DNA of 23,196 nucleotides from Oscillospiraceae bacterium. GTDB lineage: Bacteria > Bacillota_A > Clostridia > Oscillospirales > Oscillospiraceae. Shown piece after piece: positions 6,168-15,066 of this stretch; the first letter of the stretch is position 1; every line of letters begins with the position of its first letter. The translations under genes were made by a program, and so were the position numbers. Below the pieces are notes generated by a model. That model saw nothing but the letters and a program-made list of their open reading frames with translations. It made no database searches and had not been told where the DNA came from. Where the stretch lies: NCBI GenBank assembly GCA_017470325.1, contig JAFUES010000044.1:1-23196 (forward strand), written 5' to 3'.

Positions 6168-6580
6168 GGCTCCTCGTTCCTTTCTCCGTTTTCGTTATAG
6201 TCCTCGATCAGATGGTCGAAGCCCTGGGCGACGATGGTACGCACATGGTCGTCGGACAGGAAATAATAGATGGTCTTGCCCTCCCGGCGGTTGCCCACCA
6301 GGTTTGCGTCCTTCAGGATCCGCAGCTGATGGGAGATGGCCGACTGGGTCATGCCCAGCAGGTCCGCGATGGCGCACACGCACATCTCCGATTCCATCAG
6401 CGCAAATAGGATCTTCATCCGGGTGGTGTCCCCGAACAGCTTGAACAGGTCCGCCAGATCGCACAGCAGCTCGTCGGTGGGCAGCTCGCTGCGGACCTTG
6501 CGCAGGATCGCGTCGTGGTTGTGCGCCGCGGGAGCGCCTGTCGCGCAGCCCCCCGGCGCCGGGACTCTGTTGTTGTCCAC
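6164..6580 (-). CDS. ArsR/SmtB-family metal-sensing repressor (CadC-like)
   Basis: This 138-residue winged-helix repressor releases DNA on binding metal. The recognition helix is at AIADLLGMTQSAISHQLRIL (about 71-90). Two metal sites of the family can be read. The alpha3 site has CVC just before that helix plus an N-terminal Cys and HNHD. The alpha5 site matches the SmtB spacing D-x-H-x10-H-x2-E within DDHVRTIVAQGFDHLIE. Both sites together resemble CadC. The start is GTG at 6580 with GGAGG nine bases upstream; the nearby ATG is out of frame. It leads the operon with HMA and ATPase and probably binds the CATATG repeats in its own promoter. Confidence 0.93.
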   Translation of the reverse strand: MDNNRVPAPGGCATGAPAAHNHDAILRKVRSELPTDELLCDLADLFKLFGDTTRMKILFALMESEMCVCAIADLLGMTQSAISHQLRILKDANLVGNRREGKTIYYFLSDDHVRTIVAQGFDHLIEDYNENGERNEEP

Positions 6581-6597
6581 TCACATGCGCCTCCATT

Positions 6598-6645
6598 CAT
6601 ATGTTTCTTTGTTCATATGATAGCACGCTCATATGTGCTTGTCAA
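6598..6645 (-). promoter_or_regulatory. Metal operon promoter with three CATATG operator copies
   Basis: On the minus strand TTGACA (6640-6645) and TATCAT (6617-6622) are 17 bases apart. CATATG palindromes occur at 6598-6603, 6614-6619 and 6630-6635, exactly 16 bases apart. One lies in the spacer and one overlaps the -10. This is ideal placement for repression by the ArsR-type protein. Confidence 0.85.
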
Positions 6646-6649
6646 GAGG

Positions 6650-6684
6650 AAAAACACTGCCCGCGACATTTTCGTCGCGGGCAG
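6650..6684 (-). terminator. Terminator of the ABC transporter operon
   Basis: CTGCCCGCGAC and GTCGCGGGCAG form an exact 11-bp stem, followed on the minus strand by GTGTTTTTCC. It lies 18 bases after the permease stop and just before the metal operon promoter. Confidence 0.85.
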
Positions 6685-6701
6685 CACTGTATGCCTGTTC
6701 T

Positions 6702-9700
6702 TTATTCCACGGATTTCAGAGATTCGGCCATGTTCACCTTTTCCAACTTGGGATGCATGGAGAGGTTGGTCAGCAGGGCAAACACAATGGTGATGGCGAA
6801 GGCCAACACATAACTCAAGGGCGCGATGCGGATCTCGAAGCTCATGTAGTCCACCACCACCGCCTGGATCACCACACGATGCAGCAGCTTTCCCAGCGCC
6901 AGCCCCAGGGCCGCCCCCAGGACGGCCAGCAGCCGGTTCTCCCGCAGCACATAGGAGGCGGTCTCCCCCGGGTAGAAGCCCAGCACCTTCACGGTGGCGA
7001 TCTCCCGCACCCGCTCCATGATGTTGATGTTGGTGAGATTGTATTCGGTGATGAAGGCCAGCGCACCGGAGCAGAGGATCAGCACCAGCACCAGCAGGTC
7101 GAGACTGGCCATGGAACGCTCCATGGTCTCCCGCTCCTGACCGGACAGGCTCACATAGTCCACGCCCTCCGCCGCGCGCAGCCTTGCGCCCAGCCGGTCC
7201 ACATCCACGCCCTCCGCCGCACACAGCAGAGCCGTGTTGTGCCGTGTTTCTTTTAAGGAGCCCGTGTTCAAAAACACATAGTGGTTCAGATAATTCTGGC
7301 AGATCCCGCTGACCTGCACCGTCAGACGCTCGCCGCCGTCAGTCTCCAGCGTCAGGCTGTCGCCCACGCGCAGCTCCAGGCTCTCGGCGATCTTCTCAGT
7401 GACGACGACCTGTCCCGGTCCCGGGAAGGACAGCTCGCCCTGCTCGTTGTGGAGGCTGATCATCCCCTTCAGCGTCCCGTCTGCCGCCGCGATCAGGCGG
7501 CTGCTTTTCTCTGCACGGTCCGTGCGGATGGTCACCGGCTCCTGCCAGGTCATAGCCCAATGCTCCGCTTCCCCCGCCCACAGGGCGGCGGCCTGGGCGT
7601 CATCGGCAAAGTCGTCCGTGTCCAGGCTCACCGACAGATCATAGAGGAAAATCTCCCCGTATTGATAGTCCGAGATGCGGCCCACCGAGTCCTTGATGCC
7701 GAAGCCCGCCACCATCAGCGCCGTACAGCCGCCGATGCCCAGCAACATCATCAGCATCCGCAGCGGGTGCCGGAAGGCGTTGCGCAGGCTGACCTTGCTC
7801 AGGAAGGGCAGGCGCCGCCACAGGGGGCTCAGATATTCCAGCAGGATCCGCCGCCCGGCCTTGGGGGCCTTGGGGCGAATCAGCTCCGCGGGCTTCTCTC
7901 GTAGCTCCTGCCGGCAGGCAAGCCAGGTGACCAACAGTGTCCCCAGCACCGACACCGCCAGGCACAGCCCGTACATGCGCGGCCCAAAATAGAAGTCCAG
8001 CTTTGCGTAGTCATATAGCATGTTGTAGGCGATCCATACCACATAGGGGATCGCCGTAGTCCCCAGGAAAAAGCCCGCCACGCAGCCCAGCAGGGCCGCC
8101 GAGCCAGAGTAGAGTAAATACTTGCTCATCACCGCGCGGCCGGAATAGCCCAGAGCCTTCATGGTACCGATCAAGGTCCGCTCCTCCCCCACCATGCGGG
8201 TCATGGTGGTCACGCAGACCAATGCCGCCACCAAGGCGAAGAACACCGGGAAGGCGTTGGCCAGACCGTCGATGATGCGGATGTCGTTGTCAAAGGTCAG
8301 GTAGCCCTGGTTGGTATCCCGGTTGAGGGTATAGACCTTCAGCTGCAGGTCCTCCTCCACATCAGCCTTGGCATCAGCCAGCTCCCGCTCCGCGTCGTGG
8401 AGCTCCTGCTCCGCGTCCCGCAGCTTCTCCTCGGCCTCCCGCTTGCCGTCCTCGTATTCTTCCCGACCCTTTTCCAGCTGCCACCAGCCGTCGTTGATCT
8501 TCCACTGGGCGTCGAAGATCTTGCTCTGGTTCGCCGGATAGCTGTCCTCCGCGGCCTTCAGCTCCGCCTCGGCGGCGTCCAGCTGTTTGCGGCCATCCGC
8601 GATTGCCGCCTCCTTTGCAGCCAGCTCTGCCTCCTGTGCATCCATCTGCGCAAGCCCCTGGCGGATCGCCTGCCCGGCGCCGACCAGCTCCGCTTCCTGC
8701 CCGGCAAACTGTTCCTCCGCGGCTGCCAGTCCCTCCTGGGCCGAGGCAAGACCGGCCTGGGCGGCGGCCAGATTCTCATTCAAAGCGGCAAGCTGCTGCT
8801 CGTCGCCCTCGTTTTCCCCGCTGATCTCCGCCATGACCGCCTGGATCTCCTGGATCTGAGCCTGGAGCTGACCGATCTGCTGTTGGATCGGCTCCAGAGC
8901 CGCTGTCTTGGCCGCCGCCAGCTGGGCCTGTCCTGTGGCGACAGTCTGGGCCTGGGCCTCCAGCTCCCCGCGGGCAGCGGTCAGCTGCGCCCGCCCGTCG
9001 GCCAACTGTGCAGCGCCCGCATCCAGCTCGGCACGCTTGGCCTGGATCTCCGCCCGGGCCCCCGGGATCTTCGCCATGCCAGCCTCCAGAGCCGCCGCCT
9101 GGGCGTCCAACTCCTTTTGGGCCGCCATCAGCTGGCCCTCGGTCTGGTTCAGCTTTTTCAGCGCCTCGTCCAGTTTCTCCTGGCTCTCGCGCTTGCCGTC
9201 CTCATAGTCCAGCCAGCCCTGGTCGATCTCCGCCTGGGCGTCGTCCAGCTCCGCCTGTGCCTCTGCGCGCAGCTGCATATAGCGCAGTTGGCCCCGGCGG
9301 TTCAGCAGGGTCTTGACCAAGGGCTCCAGCCGGTCCCGGGCGTCGGTATACGCCTCAGAGTACAGCGGCGCGTCGATCCCACACCAGAGGCTGAGCTCAT
9401 GGAAGGCCTCCGAATCGAAGGCATCGTTTGTCAGATAGAGAAAGCCGTGGATCTTGCCGGAGCCCAGAGAGCTGTCCCCCCGCACACTGCTGAGATAGCG
9501 GGGCGAGCGGGCAAGCCCCACGATGGTATAGGTCCCGCCCGGGAGCAGGTCCCGGGTGTCTTCATCGTTCTCCGCCGTCAGGGTGACGGTCTTTCCGATA
9601 TCCTCCTCCCGGAAGGCGTGGCTGTCCGCCAGGCACTCCCCGGCGATCTCGGGCAGACGGCCCGCCGTCAGCACCGGCAGGCTCACCCGCTCCGGCAGAC

Positions 9701-10022
9701 TCATCAGGTGGTAGACGTTGTCCTCCCCGGCCAAGGCCAGAAAGGCGTCGGTAAAATAGCCGCCCTCCGCGGCGGCTACACCCTCCATGGCGGCAAAGGC
9801 CTCCACATCCTCCCCGGTGAAGCCGAGGGTGGACAGCAACTGAAAGTCGTACAGCCGCTGCTCGTCCAGATAACGCTCCGCCGTGCCCCGCATGGCGGGG
9901 TAGGAGCTTTTCAATCCCGCGAAGAAGCCTACGCCCAGGGCCACGATGGCCAGGATCGCCAGGTAACGGCCCAGGCTGCTCCGGATGCTTCGCAGGAGCA
10001 TGCGCATGGTATGTCGATTCAT
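6702..10022 (-). CDS. Large FtsX-family ABC transporter permease with long coiled coil
   Basis: This 1106-residue membrane protein pairs with the ATPase encoded four bases upstream. It has an N-terminal membrane segment (about 17-38), an extracytoplasmic domain, then about 315 residues (about 245-560) very rich in A, E, Q, L and K that read as long antiparallel helices. A first FtsX membrane cluster follows (about 590-720), then a second extracytoplasmic domain and a second FtsX cluster (about 975-1095). Similar words (YEDGKRESQEKL and YEDGKREAEEKL) sit near both ends of the helical stretch, as if the coil folds back on itself. MacB/FtsX-type systems act mechanically on the envelope or export lipids, peptides or drugs. 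The substrate here is unknown. No fusion or frameshift was seen. Confidence 0.9.
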   Translation of the reverse strand: MNRHTMRMLLRSIRSSLGRYLAILAIVALGVGFFAGLKSSYPAMRGTAERYLDEQRLYDFQLLSTLGFTGEDVEAFAAMEGVAAAEGGYFTDAFLALAGEDNVYHLMSLPERVSLPVLTAGRLPEIAGECLADSHAFREEDIGKTVTLTAENDEDTRDLLPGGTYTIVGLARSPRYLSSVRGDSSLGSGKIHGFLYLTNDAFDSEAFHELSLWCGIDAPLYSEAYTDARDRLEPLVKTLLNRRGQLRYMQLRAEAQAELDDAQAEIDQGWLDYEDGKRESQEKLDEALKKLNQTEGQLMAAQKELDAQAAALEAGMAKIPGARAEIQAKRAELDAGAAQLADGRAQLTAARGELEAQAQTVATGQAQLAAAKTAALEPIQQQIGQLQAQIQEIQAVMAEISGENEGDEQQLAALNENLAAAQAGLASAQEGLAAAEEQFAGQEAELVGAGQAIRQGLAQMDAQEAELAAKEAAIADGRKQLDAAEAELKAAEDSYPANQSKIFDAQWKINDGWWQLEKGREEYEDGKREAEEKLRDAEQELHDAERELADAKADVEEDLQLKVYTLNRDTNQGYLTFDNDIRIIDGLANAFPVFFALVAALVCVTTMTRMVGEERTLIGTMKALGYSGRAVMSKYLLYSGSAALLGCVAGFFLGTTAIPYVVWIAYNMLYDYAKLDFYFGPRMYGLCLAVSVLGTLLVTWLACRQELREKPAELIRPKAPKAGRRILLEYLSPLWRRLPFLSKVSLRNAFRHPLRMLMMLLGIGGCTALMVAGFGIKDSVGRISDYQYGEIFLYDLSVSLDTDDFADDAQAAALWAGEAEHWAMTWQEPVTIRTDRAEKSSRLIAAADGTLKGMISLHNEQGELSFPGPGQVVVTEKIAESLELRVGDSLTLETDGGERLTVQVSGICQNYLNHYVFLNTGSLKETRHNTALLCAAEGVDVDRLGARLRAAEGVDYVSLSGQERETMERSMASLDLLVLVLILCSGALAFITEYNLTNINIMERVREIATVKVLGFYPGETASYVLRENRLLAVLGAALGLALGKLLHRVVIQAVVVDYMSFEIRIAPLSYVLAFAITIVFALLTNLSMHPKLEKVNMAESLKSVE

Positions 10023-10026
10023 AGAC

Positions 10027-10734
10027 TCACCATTCGATCTCTTCCACCGGCGTCACGGTCTCGTTCACTTCGGCGGACAATATCGTGCCGCTCTTGACCC
10101 GGATCACCCGGTCGGCCATGCCGCACAGGGCCTTGTTGTGGGTGATGATGATCACCGTCATGCCGCTGCTGCGGCAGGTATCCTGCAGCAGCTTCAAAAT
10201 GGCCTTTCCGGTGTTGTAGTCCAGGGCGCCGGTGGGCTCGTCGCACAGCAGCAGCTTGGGGTTCTTGGCCAGGGCCCGGGCGATGGCCACCCGCTGCTGC
10301 TCTCCGCCGGAGAGCTGGGCCGGGAAGTTCTTCATCCGGTCCCCCAGCCCCACCTGCTCCAGCACCGACGCCGCGTCCAGGGCGTCGGGCGACAGCTTGG
10401 CCGCGATCTCCACATTCTCCAGCGCCGTCAGATTGGGGATCAGGTTGTAAAACTGGAACACAAAGCCCACGTCGCTGCGCCGGTAGCCGGTGAGCCGCCT
10501 CTTGTCGTATTGGGAGATGTCCTCCCCGTCCACCAGGATGCGGCCCTCGGTCAGGCTGTCCATGCCGCCCAGGATATTCAAGAGTGTGGTCTTGCCCGCG
10601 CCGGACTCCCCCACGATCACGCAGATCTCGCCCTTTTCAATGATGAAGCTCACGTCGTGCAGGGCGGTGACCTGGACCTGGCCCGCCTGGTAGATCTTTT
10701 TCACATTTTCAAACTGAATGAAGCTGTTTTCCAT
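10027..10734 (-). CDS. ABC transporter ATP-binding protein (MacB/LolD type)
   Basis: This 235-residue ATPase drives the FtsX-family permease encoded next to it. Walker A (GESGAGKTT, about 43-51), the Q-loop region, the signature [15 protein letters not shown] (about 142-156) and Walker [12 protein letters not shown] (about 164-174) are intact. Together they place it in the MacB/LolD/FtsE class. The start is the ATG with GAGAGGGG seven bases upstream; the longer reading would begin inside the promoter. The two genes are separated by four bases and share one promoter and one terminator, so they form a two-gene operon. No regulator is adjacent. Confidence 0.95.
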   Translation of the reverse strand: MENSFIQFENVKKIYQAGQVQVTALHDVSFIIEKGEICVIVGESGAGKTTLLNILGGMDSLTEGRILVDGEDISQYDKRRLTGYRRSDVGFVFQFYNLIPNLTALENVEIAAKLSPDALDAASVLEQVGLGDRMKNFPAQLSGGEQQRVAIARALAKNPKLLLCDEPTGALDYNTGKAILKLLQDTCRSSGMTVIIITHNKALCGMADRVIRVKSGTILSAEVNETVTPVEEIEW

Positions 10735-10774
10735 GGCGGACCCCTCTCCCGGTATACGATATTTTCCTAAGGAT

Positions 10775-10803
10775 ATTCTATACAGGCAACCAGAAATTGT
10801 CAA
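10775..10803 (-). promoter_or_regulatory. Promoter of the ABC transporter operon
   Basis: On the minus strand TTGACA (10798-10803) and TAGAAT (10775-10780) are 17 bases apart, about 40 bases before the ATPase start. It follows directly on the terminator of the upstream operon. Confidence 0.85.
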
Positions 10804-10808
10804 ACCGT

Positions 10809-10846
10809 AAAAAAGGAAAGACCGGGGATCTCTCCCCAGTCTTTCC
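10809..10846 (-). terminator. Terminator of the transketolase/dehydrogenase operon
   Basis: GGAAAGAC and GTCTTTCC flank a further GGGGA/TCCCC pairing, followed on the minus strand by six T. It lies 26 bases after the dehydrogenase stop. Confidence 0.9.
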
Positions 10847-10872
10847 TGAAAACGATAAACTTAAAACTGAAT

Positions 10873-11901
10873 TCACACTTCGCCCCAGTCGGGAACCTTG
10901 ACGGTGATCTGTTCCTCGGAGGACTTCTTGGCCGCCAGGGAGTAGATCAGCGCGGAGATGCCGTCGGACAGCGGGGTCTCGAACTCCTTGCCGTTACGCA
11001 GGCTGTCCTGGAAGCTGCAGTGAGCATAGTAGATCACGTCGCCGGTGGCGTGGTCATAGGAGTCGTTGAAGGTCAGGGTCTCCACATAAGGCATATCCTC
11101 CGTCTTCCAGCTGAGCTTGGTGAACTCGAACATGCCTTCGCCGGTCAGGAAGATAGAGCCCTTGGTGCCTATGTACGCGCGGGAGCAGGTGGGCACGTCG
11201 CAGGCCCAGGAGGCGGCGATGGTGCCGATGGCGCCGTTGCGCAGACGGATGGTGATGCTGGTGTGATTGTCGAACTTGGGCACGGAAGCGATGGTGCCGG
11301 TGTAATTGCAGGCGATGGTGTCAAAGCCGCCCGCCATGGCGGTGATCAGCTTCCAGTCGTGGGACACGGACTCTACGGTCATGCCGCAGGCCAGGTTCGG
11401 GTCGGTACGCCAGGAGGCGCCCAGGTTCTTGGCGTGGAAGCCGAAGCCGGGGCTCAGACGGGAGAAGGCGATGTCCACAGGCTCGCCGAACATGCCGGTC
11501 TTGACCAGCTCCAACATCTTGCGGTAGGCCGGGCGATAGTAGTGGGCGAAGCCCACCATGATCTTGCCGTCATACTTGTCCGCCATCTCCTTGATCTTCA
11601 TGGCGTCCTCCATGGTGCAGGCCACGGGCTTCTCCATGTACAGGGGGATGTGGTGCTTGAGGACCATTTCCACATAGTCCAGGCGCTTGGTGGGAGGGGT
11701 GCTGATGACCACATAGTCGGACTTGACCACGTAATCCTCGATTTCCTCGTAGGTGGCAACGGGGCAATTGAACTCCTGAGCCACCAGGTTGGCGTTGGTC
11801 TCGCTGATATCGAAGCCGCCGATCACCTGGCCGTCCAGACGGACGACAGCACGGCCGTGATGACGGGCGATATCGCCGCAGCCGATCAAAAATACTTTCA
11901 T
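10873..11901 (-). CDS. Gfo/Idh/MocA-family NAD(P)-dependent oxidoreductase
   Basis: This 342-residue enzyme has the N-terminal Rossmann motif GCGDIA (about 7-12), followed by a C-terminal alpha/beta domain. The family's EKP motif (about 93-95, in LYMEKPVACT) carries the catalytic lysine. Such enzymes oxidise or epimerise sugars, inositols or sugar acids. It is the last gene of the cluster, 22 bases after the transketolase C subunit, with GGAGG six bases from its ATG and a terminator behind. It probably supplies or removes the keto sugar handled by the transketolase. The exact substrate and the choice of NAD or NADP cannot be read from the sequence. Confidence 0.9.
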   Translation of the reverse strand: MKVFLIGCGDIARHHGRAVVRLDGQVIGGFDISETNANLVAQEFNCPVATYEEIEDYVVKSDYVVISTPPTKRLDYVEMVLKHHIPLYMEKPVACTMEDAMKIKEMADKYDGKIMVGFAHYYRPAYRKMLELVKTGMFGEPVDIAFSRLSPGFGFHAKNLGASWRTDPNLACGMTVESVSHDWKLITAMAGGFDTIACNYTGTIASVPKFDNHTSITIRLRNGAIGTIAASWACDVPTCSRAYIGTKGSIFLTGEGMFEFTKLSWKTEDMPYVETLTFNDSYDHATGDVIYYAHCSFQDSLRNGKEFETPLSDGISALIYSLAAKKSSEEQITVKVPDWGEV

Positions 11902-11923
11902 GTGTATCCTCCTTCTCTCCCGC

Positions 11924-12850
11924 TCAGAGCATAGCCTTCACGGTGACAACGATGTTCTCCGTGGTGATGCCATTCATGGCCAGCAGCCGCTCATAGGGGG
12001 CGGACTGACCGAACTGATCCTGGATGCCGATACGCTTGACCTGGCCCTTGCCCAGATCGGCGGCCACGCAGGCCACCGCCGCGCCCAGGCCGTTGATGAT
12101 GTTGTGGTCCTCCACGGTGACGATCCTGCCGCAGTCCTCGATGGCGGCGGTCACGGCCTCCACGTCCAGAGGCTTGACGGTGTGCATGTCCAGCACGCGG
12201 ACCTTAACACCCTCGGCCTCCAGCTTTTCGGCGGCCTCGATGGCCAGGCGCACGGTGTCGCCGTTGGCGATAATGGCGGCGTCGCTGCCGTCCCGCAGCT
12301 GCTTGGCCTTGCCGATCTCAAACTCCTCGTCCGCGCCGTAGATCTCGGGGATGGCGTCGCGGGTGAAGCGCAGGTACACGGGGCCGTACTTCTCGGCGGC
12401 GGCGCGCACCAGCTTGCGGGCTGAGTTGTAGTCGGCGGGCATGATGACAGTCATGTTGGGGATGGTGGACAGGATGCCCATATCCTCGATGCACTGATGG
12501 CTGGCACCGTCGTTGGCGGGGGTCACACCGCCGTGGGAGCAGGCGAGCTTCACGTTCAGGTTGGGATAGCAGGCCTCCTGGCGGATCATCTCCACCATGC
12601 GCATGGAGCCGAAGGCCGCGTAGGTCACCACAAAGGGGATGATCCCGCAGGTGGCCAGGCCCGCCGCCACACCAGCGGCGCTCTGCTCGGCAATGCCCAC
12701 GTTGATGTGCTGCTCCGGCAGGGCCTTCATGAAGGCGCCGGTCTTGCAGGACTTGCCGATATCGGCGTCCACCACAAAGATGTTCTTGTTCTCCTTGCCC
12801 AGGGCGACGATCTCGTCGCCAAAGCCGTCACGGGTAGCGATCAAACTCAT
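11924..12850 (-). CDS. Transketolase, C-terminal subunit
   Basis: This 308-residue protein holds the pyrimidine-binding and C-terminal domains of a split transketolase, which moves two-carbon ketol units between sugars with thiamine diphosphate. The catalytic glutamate lies in NVGIAEQ (about 50-56). The substrate-loop histidines are in SHGGVTPANDGASHQ. The length is normal for the C half of split enzymes. Its ATG overlaps the stop of the N subunit as ATGA, so the two are made in equal amounts. A DXS-like or dihydroxyacetone synthase-like activity is possible, but the split layout favours a transketolase. Placement beside a TRAP transporter suggests a catabolic rather than housekeeping role. 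Confidence 0.92.
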   Translation of the reverse strand: MSLIATRDGFGDEIVALGKENKNIFVVDADIGKSCKTGAFMKALPEQHINVGIAEQSAAGVAAGLATCGIIPFVVTYAAFGSMRMVEMIRQEACYPNLNVKLACSHGGVTPANDGASHQCIEDMGILSTIPNMTVIMPADYNSARKLVRAAAEKYGPVYLRFTRDAIPEIYGADEEFEIGKAKQLRDGSDAAIIANGDTVRLAIEAAEKLEAEGVKVRVLDMHTVKPLDVEAVTAAIEDCGRIVTVEDHNIINGLGAAVACVAADLGKGQVKRIGIQDQFGQSAPYERLLAMNGITTENIVVTVKAML

Positions 12851-13680
12851 ACGGCACCTCCGTTCAGTTCCAGCATGGCCTGTTTGTACTGTTCCTCATT
12901 GGGGGCGGTACCGTGCCAGCCCACCTGATTCTCCATGTAGCTGACGCCCTTGCCCTTGATGGTCTTGCCCACGATGCACTTGGGCTTGCCGTTTTTGCGC
13001 TCGCGGATCTCGTCCAGCGCGTCCACCACCTGCTGCATGTCGTTGCCGTCGATGTTCCAGACCTCGAAGCCGAAGGACTCAAACTTGGCGCCGATGTCCA
13101 GCAGGGGCATGACCTGGTCGCAGGTGCCGTCCAGCTGCAGATTGTTCCAGTCCACGAAGACCACAACGTTGTCCAGCTGGTACTTGTTGCAGACGTTGGC
13201 GGCTTCCCAGATCTCGCCCTCGTCCAGCTCGCCGTCGCCCAGGACCACGAACACACGGTAGTCCTTGCCCTGGCGCTTGCCGGCCAGCGCCATGCCGGCG
13301 CCGCAGGCGAAGCCCTGGCCCAGAGAGCCGGTGGAGATGTCGATGCCGGGGCACTTCTTCATGTCGGGATGACCCTGCAGGATGGAGCCCTCCTTGCGCA
13401 GGGTATCCAGCACGCTCTCCTCAAAGTAGCCCTTGGTGGCCAGCGCCGCATACTGGATGGGGCACACATGGCCCTTGGACAGGACGAAGCGGTCCCGGTC
13501 CGGCCACTTGGGATTGGCGGGGTCAATGTTCATTTCGCGGAAATAGGCCGCCGTCACGAACTCCGCGGCGGACAGGGAGCCGCCGGGATGACCGGACTGG
13601 GCTTTATAGATCATGGTCACGACCTTCTTGCGCAGGTCGTTGGCGATGACCTTCAGTTCAGATACAGAAACCTCTTGCAT
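12847..13680 (-). CDS. Transketolase, N-terminal subunit
   Basis: This 277-residue protein is the thiamine-diphosphate-binding half of a split transketolase. It shows SGHPGGSLS (about 30), the SKGH motif, STGSLGQGF, and the ThDP motif from GDGELDEGE (about 147) to the asparagines of VDWNNLQL (about 178). The start chosen is the ATG with AAAGGAG eleven bases upstream. An upstream in-frame extension of 12 codons is possible but would run through the ribosome site. It follows the TRAP genes after a 90-base gap that holds a small terminator-like hairpin. It may therefore be expressed partly by read-through. No convincing separate promoter was found in that gap. Confidence 0.92.
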   Translation of the reverse strand: MQEVSVSELKVIANDLRKKVVTMIYKAQSGHPGGSLSAAEFVTAAYFREMNIDPANPKWPDRDRFVLSKGHVCPIQYAALATKGYFEESVLDTLRKEGSILQGHPDMKKCPGIDISTGSLGQGFACGAGMALAGKRQGKDYRVFVVLGDGELDEGEIWEAANVCNKYQLDNVVVFVDWNNLQLDGTCDQVMPLLDIGAKFESFGFEVWNIDGNDMQQVVDALDEIRERKNGKPKCIVGKTIKGKGVSYMENQVGWHGTAPNEEQYKQAMLELNGGAV

Positions 13681-13745
13681 AGGCGTGCACACTCCTTTCG
13701 CAGATAAAAGATCCACAATATAGTAATAGTATTTTTTCTTTTGGG

Positions 13746-13769
13746 AAAAACCGGATGGAAGTCTCCGGT
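13746..13769 (-). terminator. Short hairpin between TRAP genes and transketolase
   Basis: ACCGGA and TCCGGT pair around 8 bases, followed on the minus strand by TTTTTCCC. It begins right at the DctM stop. The stem is short, so partial termination that lowers transketolase expression relative to the transporter is plausible. Confidence 0.5.
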
Positions 13770-13770
13770 A

Positions 13771-15063
13771 TCAACCGCCGCCCAACAATGCCAGGGACAA
13801 AGGCGGGAAATAGGTGACGATCAGCAGAACAATCAGTGCCGCGATGATCAATGGTACGACCGCCTTGGAAATTCCCTTCAAATCAACGTTGGCGATGCCG
13901 CAGGCGACATAAAGGTTAACACCTACCGGCGGGGTAACAAGACCGATTGCCAGGTTCACAATCATAATGGTGCCGAAGTGGACCAGATTCATCCCCAATG
14001 CCTGCGCGACCGGCAGGAACAGCGGTGTGAAAATGTACAGTGCCGAAGTGGAATCCAGGAAACAGCCGGCGATCAACAAGCAGATGTTGACGATAATCAG
14101 GAAGACTACGGTATTGCCGGAAGCGAAGCTTTCCAGTGCAGAACTGATTGCCACATCGATGCGGGCACGGGTCAGCACATAGGCGAAGAGTGAAGCCGCT
14201 GCAGTGATGAGCATGACAACCGCCGTGGTGGAAGCCGAGTCGATCAGGATTTTTTTCAGATCCTTCAACCGCAGCGTGCGGTAAACAAAAAGGCCAACGA
14301 ACAGGCCATAGACTGCGGAGACAGCAGCCGCCTCAGTCGGTGTAAATATGCCTCCGTAAATTCCTCCAAGGATAATGACAGGCATGAGCAGACCCCAGAA
14401 AGCCTCTTTGAAGGCTCTCCAGCGTTCACCCCAGCTTGCACGAGGGAGAAGTTTGAGATTGCTCTTGCGGCCGATCCACAGCGTCATGATAATCAAGGCG
14501 GCACCCATCAGCAGGCCGGGCAATACGCCGGAGATGAACAGGTCGCCGATGGAGACATCGGAGATCGAGCCATAGACTACGAAAGTGATGGATGGTGGGA
14601 TGATAACGCCGATGGCACCGGCGGTGGCCATCAGGGCCGCGGCGAAAGCCGGCGGATAACCGACCTCGATCATAGCGGGAATCAGGATCAATCCCAGAGC
14701 GGCCACCGTGGCCGGGCCAGAACCGGAGATCGCGGCGAAGAAGCAGGCCACCAGTACGCACACCATGGCCACGCCGCCCTTGAAATGGCCGACACAGGCC
14801 TGAGCAAGCTTGATCAAGCGGGTCGAGATGCCCGATTTCTCCATGATATTTCCGCCGAGAATAAAGAAGGGGATGGCCATCAGCACAGATTTGGTGATGG
14901 CTGCGGAAACCAGTTGCGGTACAGTGCCCAGCACCACATTGAGAGAGCGCCCGGCACCCATGACAAGCATAGCGCTGACACTGGACATGCCAAGGCAGAC
15001 GGCGATGGGTGCGCCGATGAGCAGCAGCACCGCAAACAGGCCGAACAAAACAGTCGTTACCAT
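13771..15063 (-). CDS. dctM: TRAP transporter large permease (DctM family)
   Basis: This 430-residue protein has about a dozen hydrophobic segments throughout. It matches the large membrane subunit of a tripartite ATP-independent periplasmic transporter, which imports organic acids or sugars using a sodium or proton gradient. Family features include the SGSGPATVAALG stretch and the GVIIPPSITFVVYG segment in the middle, and LVTPPVGVNLYVACG near the end. The length is normal. It starts three bases after the small permease stop, giving the order binding protein, small permease, large permease. The substrate is set by the binding protein and is unknown. The symbol names the family only. Confidence 0.95.
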   Translation of the reverse strand: MVTTVLFGLFAVLLLIGAPIAVCLGMSSVSAMLVMGAGRSLNVVLGTVPQLVSAAITKSVLMAIPFFILGGNIMEKSGISTRLIKLAQACVGHFKGGVAMVCVLVACFFAAISGSGPATVAALGLILIPAMIEVGYPPAFAAALMATAGAIGVIIPPSITFVVYGSISDVSIGDLFISGVLPGLLMGAALIIMTLWIGRKSNLKLLPRASWGERWRAFKEAFWGLLMPVIILGGIYGGIFTPTEAAAVSAVYGLFVGLFVYRTLRLKDLKKILIDSASTTAVVMLITAAASLFAYVLTRARIDVAISSALESFASGNTVVFLIIVNICLLIAGCFLDSTSALYIFTPLFLPVAQALGMNLVHFGTIMIVNLAIGLVTPPVGVNLYVACGIANVDLKGISKAVVPLIIAALIVLLIVTYFPPLSLALLGGG

Positions 15064-15066
15064 CGC

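Noticed and set aside
6195..6600. Two further minus-strand ORFs overlapping the ArsR-type regulator
   Set aside because: The arginine/proline/glycine-rich translations are typical of shifted frames in GC-rich genes. The regulator frame has intact metal sites and a helix-turn-helix.
8397..10097. Long plus-strand ORF of 566 codons opposite the ABC permease
   Set aside because: It is the antisense of the repetitive, GC-rich coiled-coil region, with leucine/glutamine-rich low-complexity translation and no domain. The minus-strand gene explains the openness.
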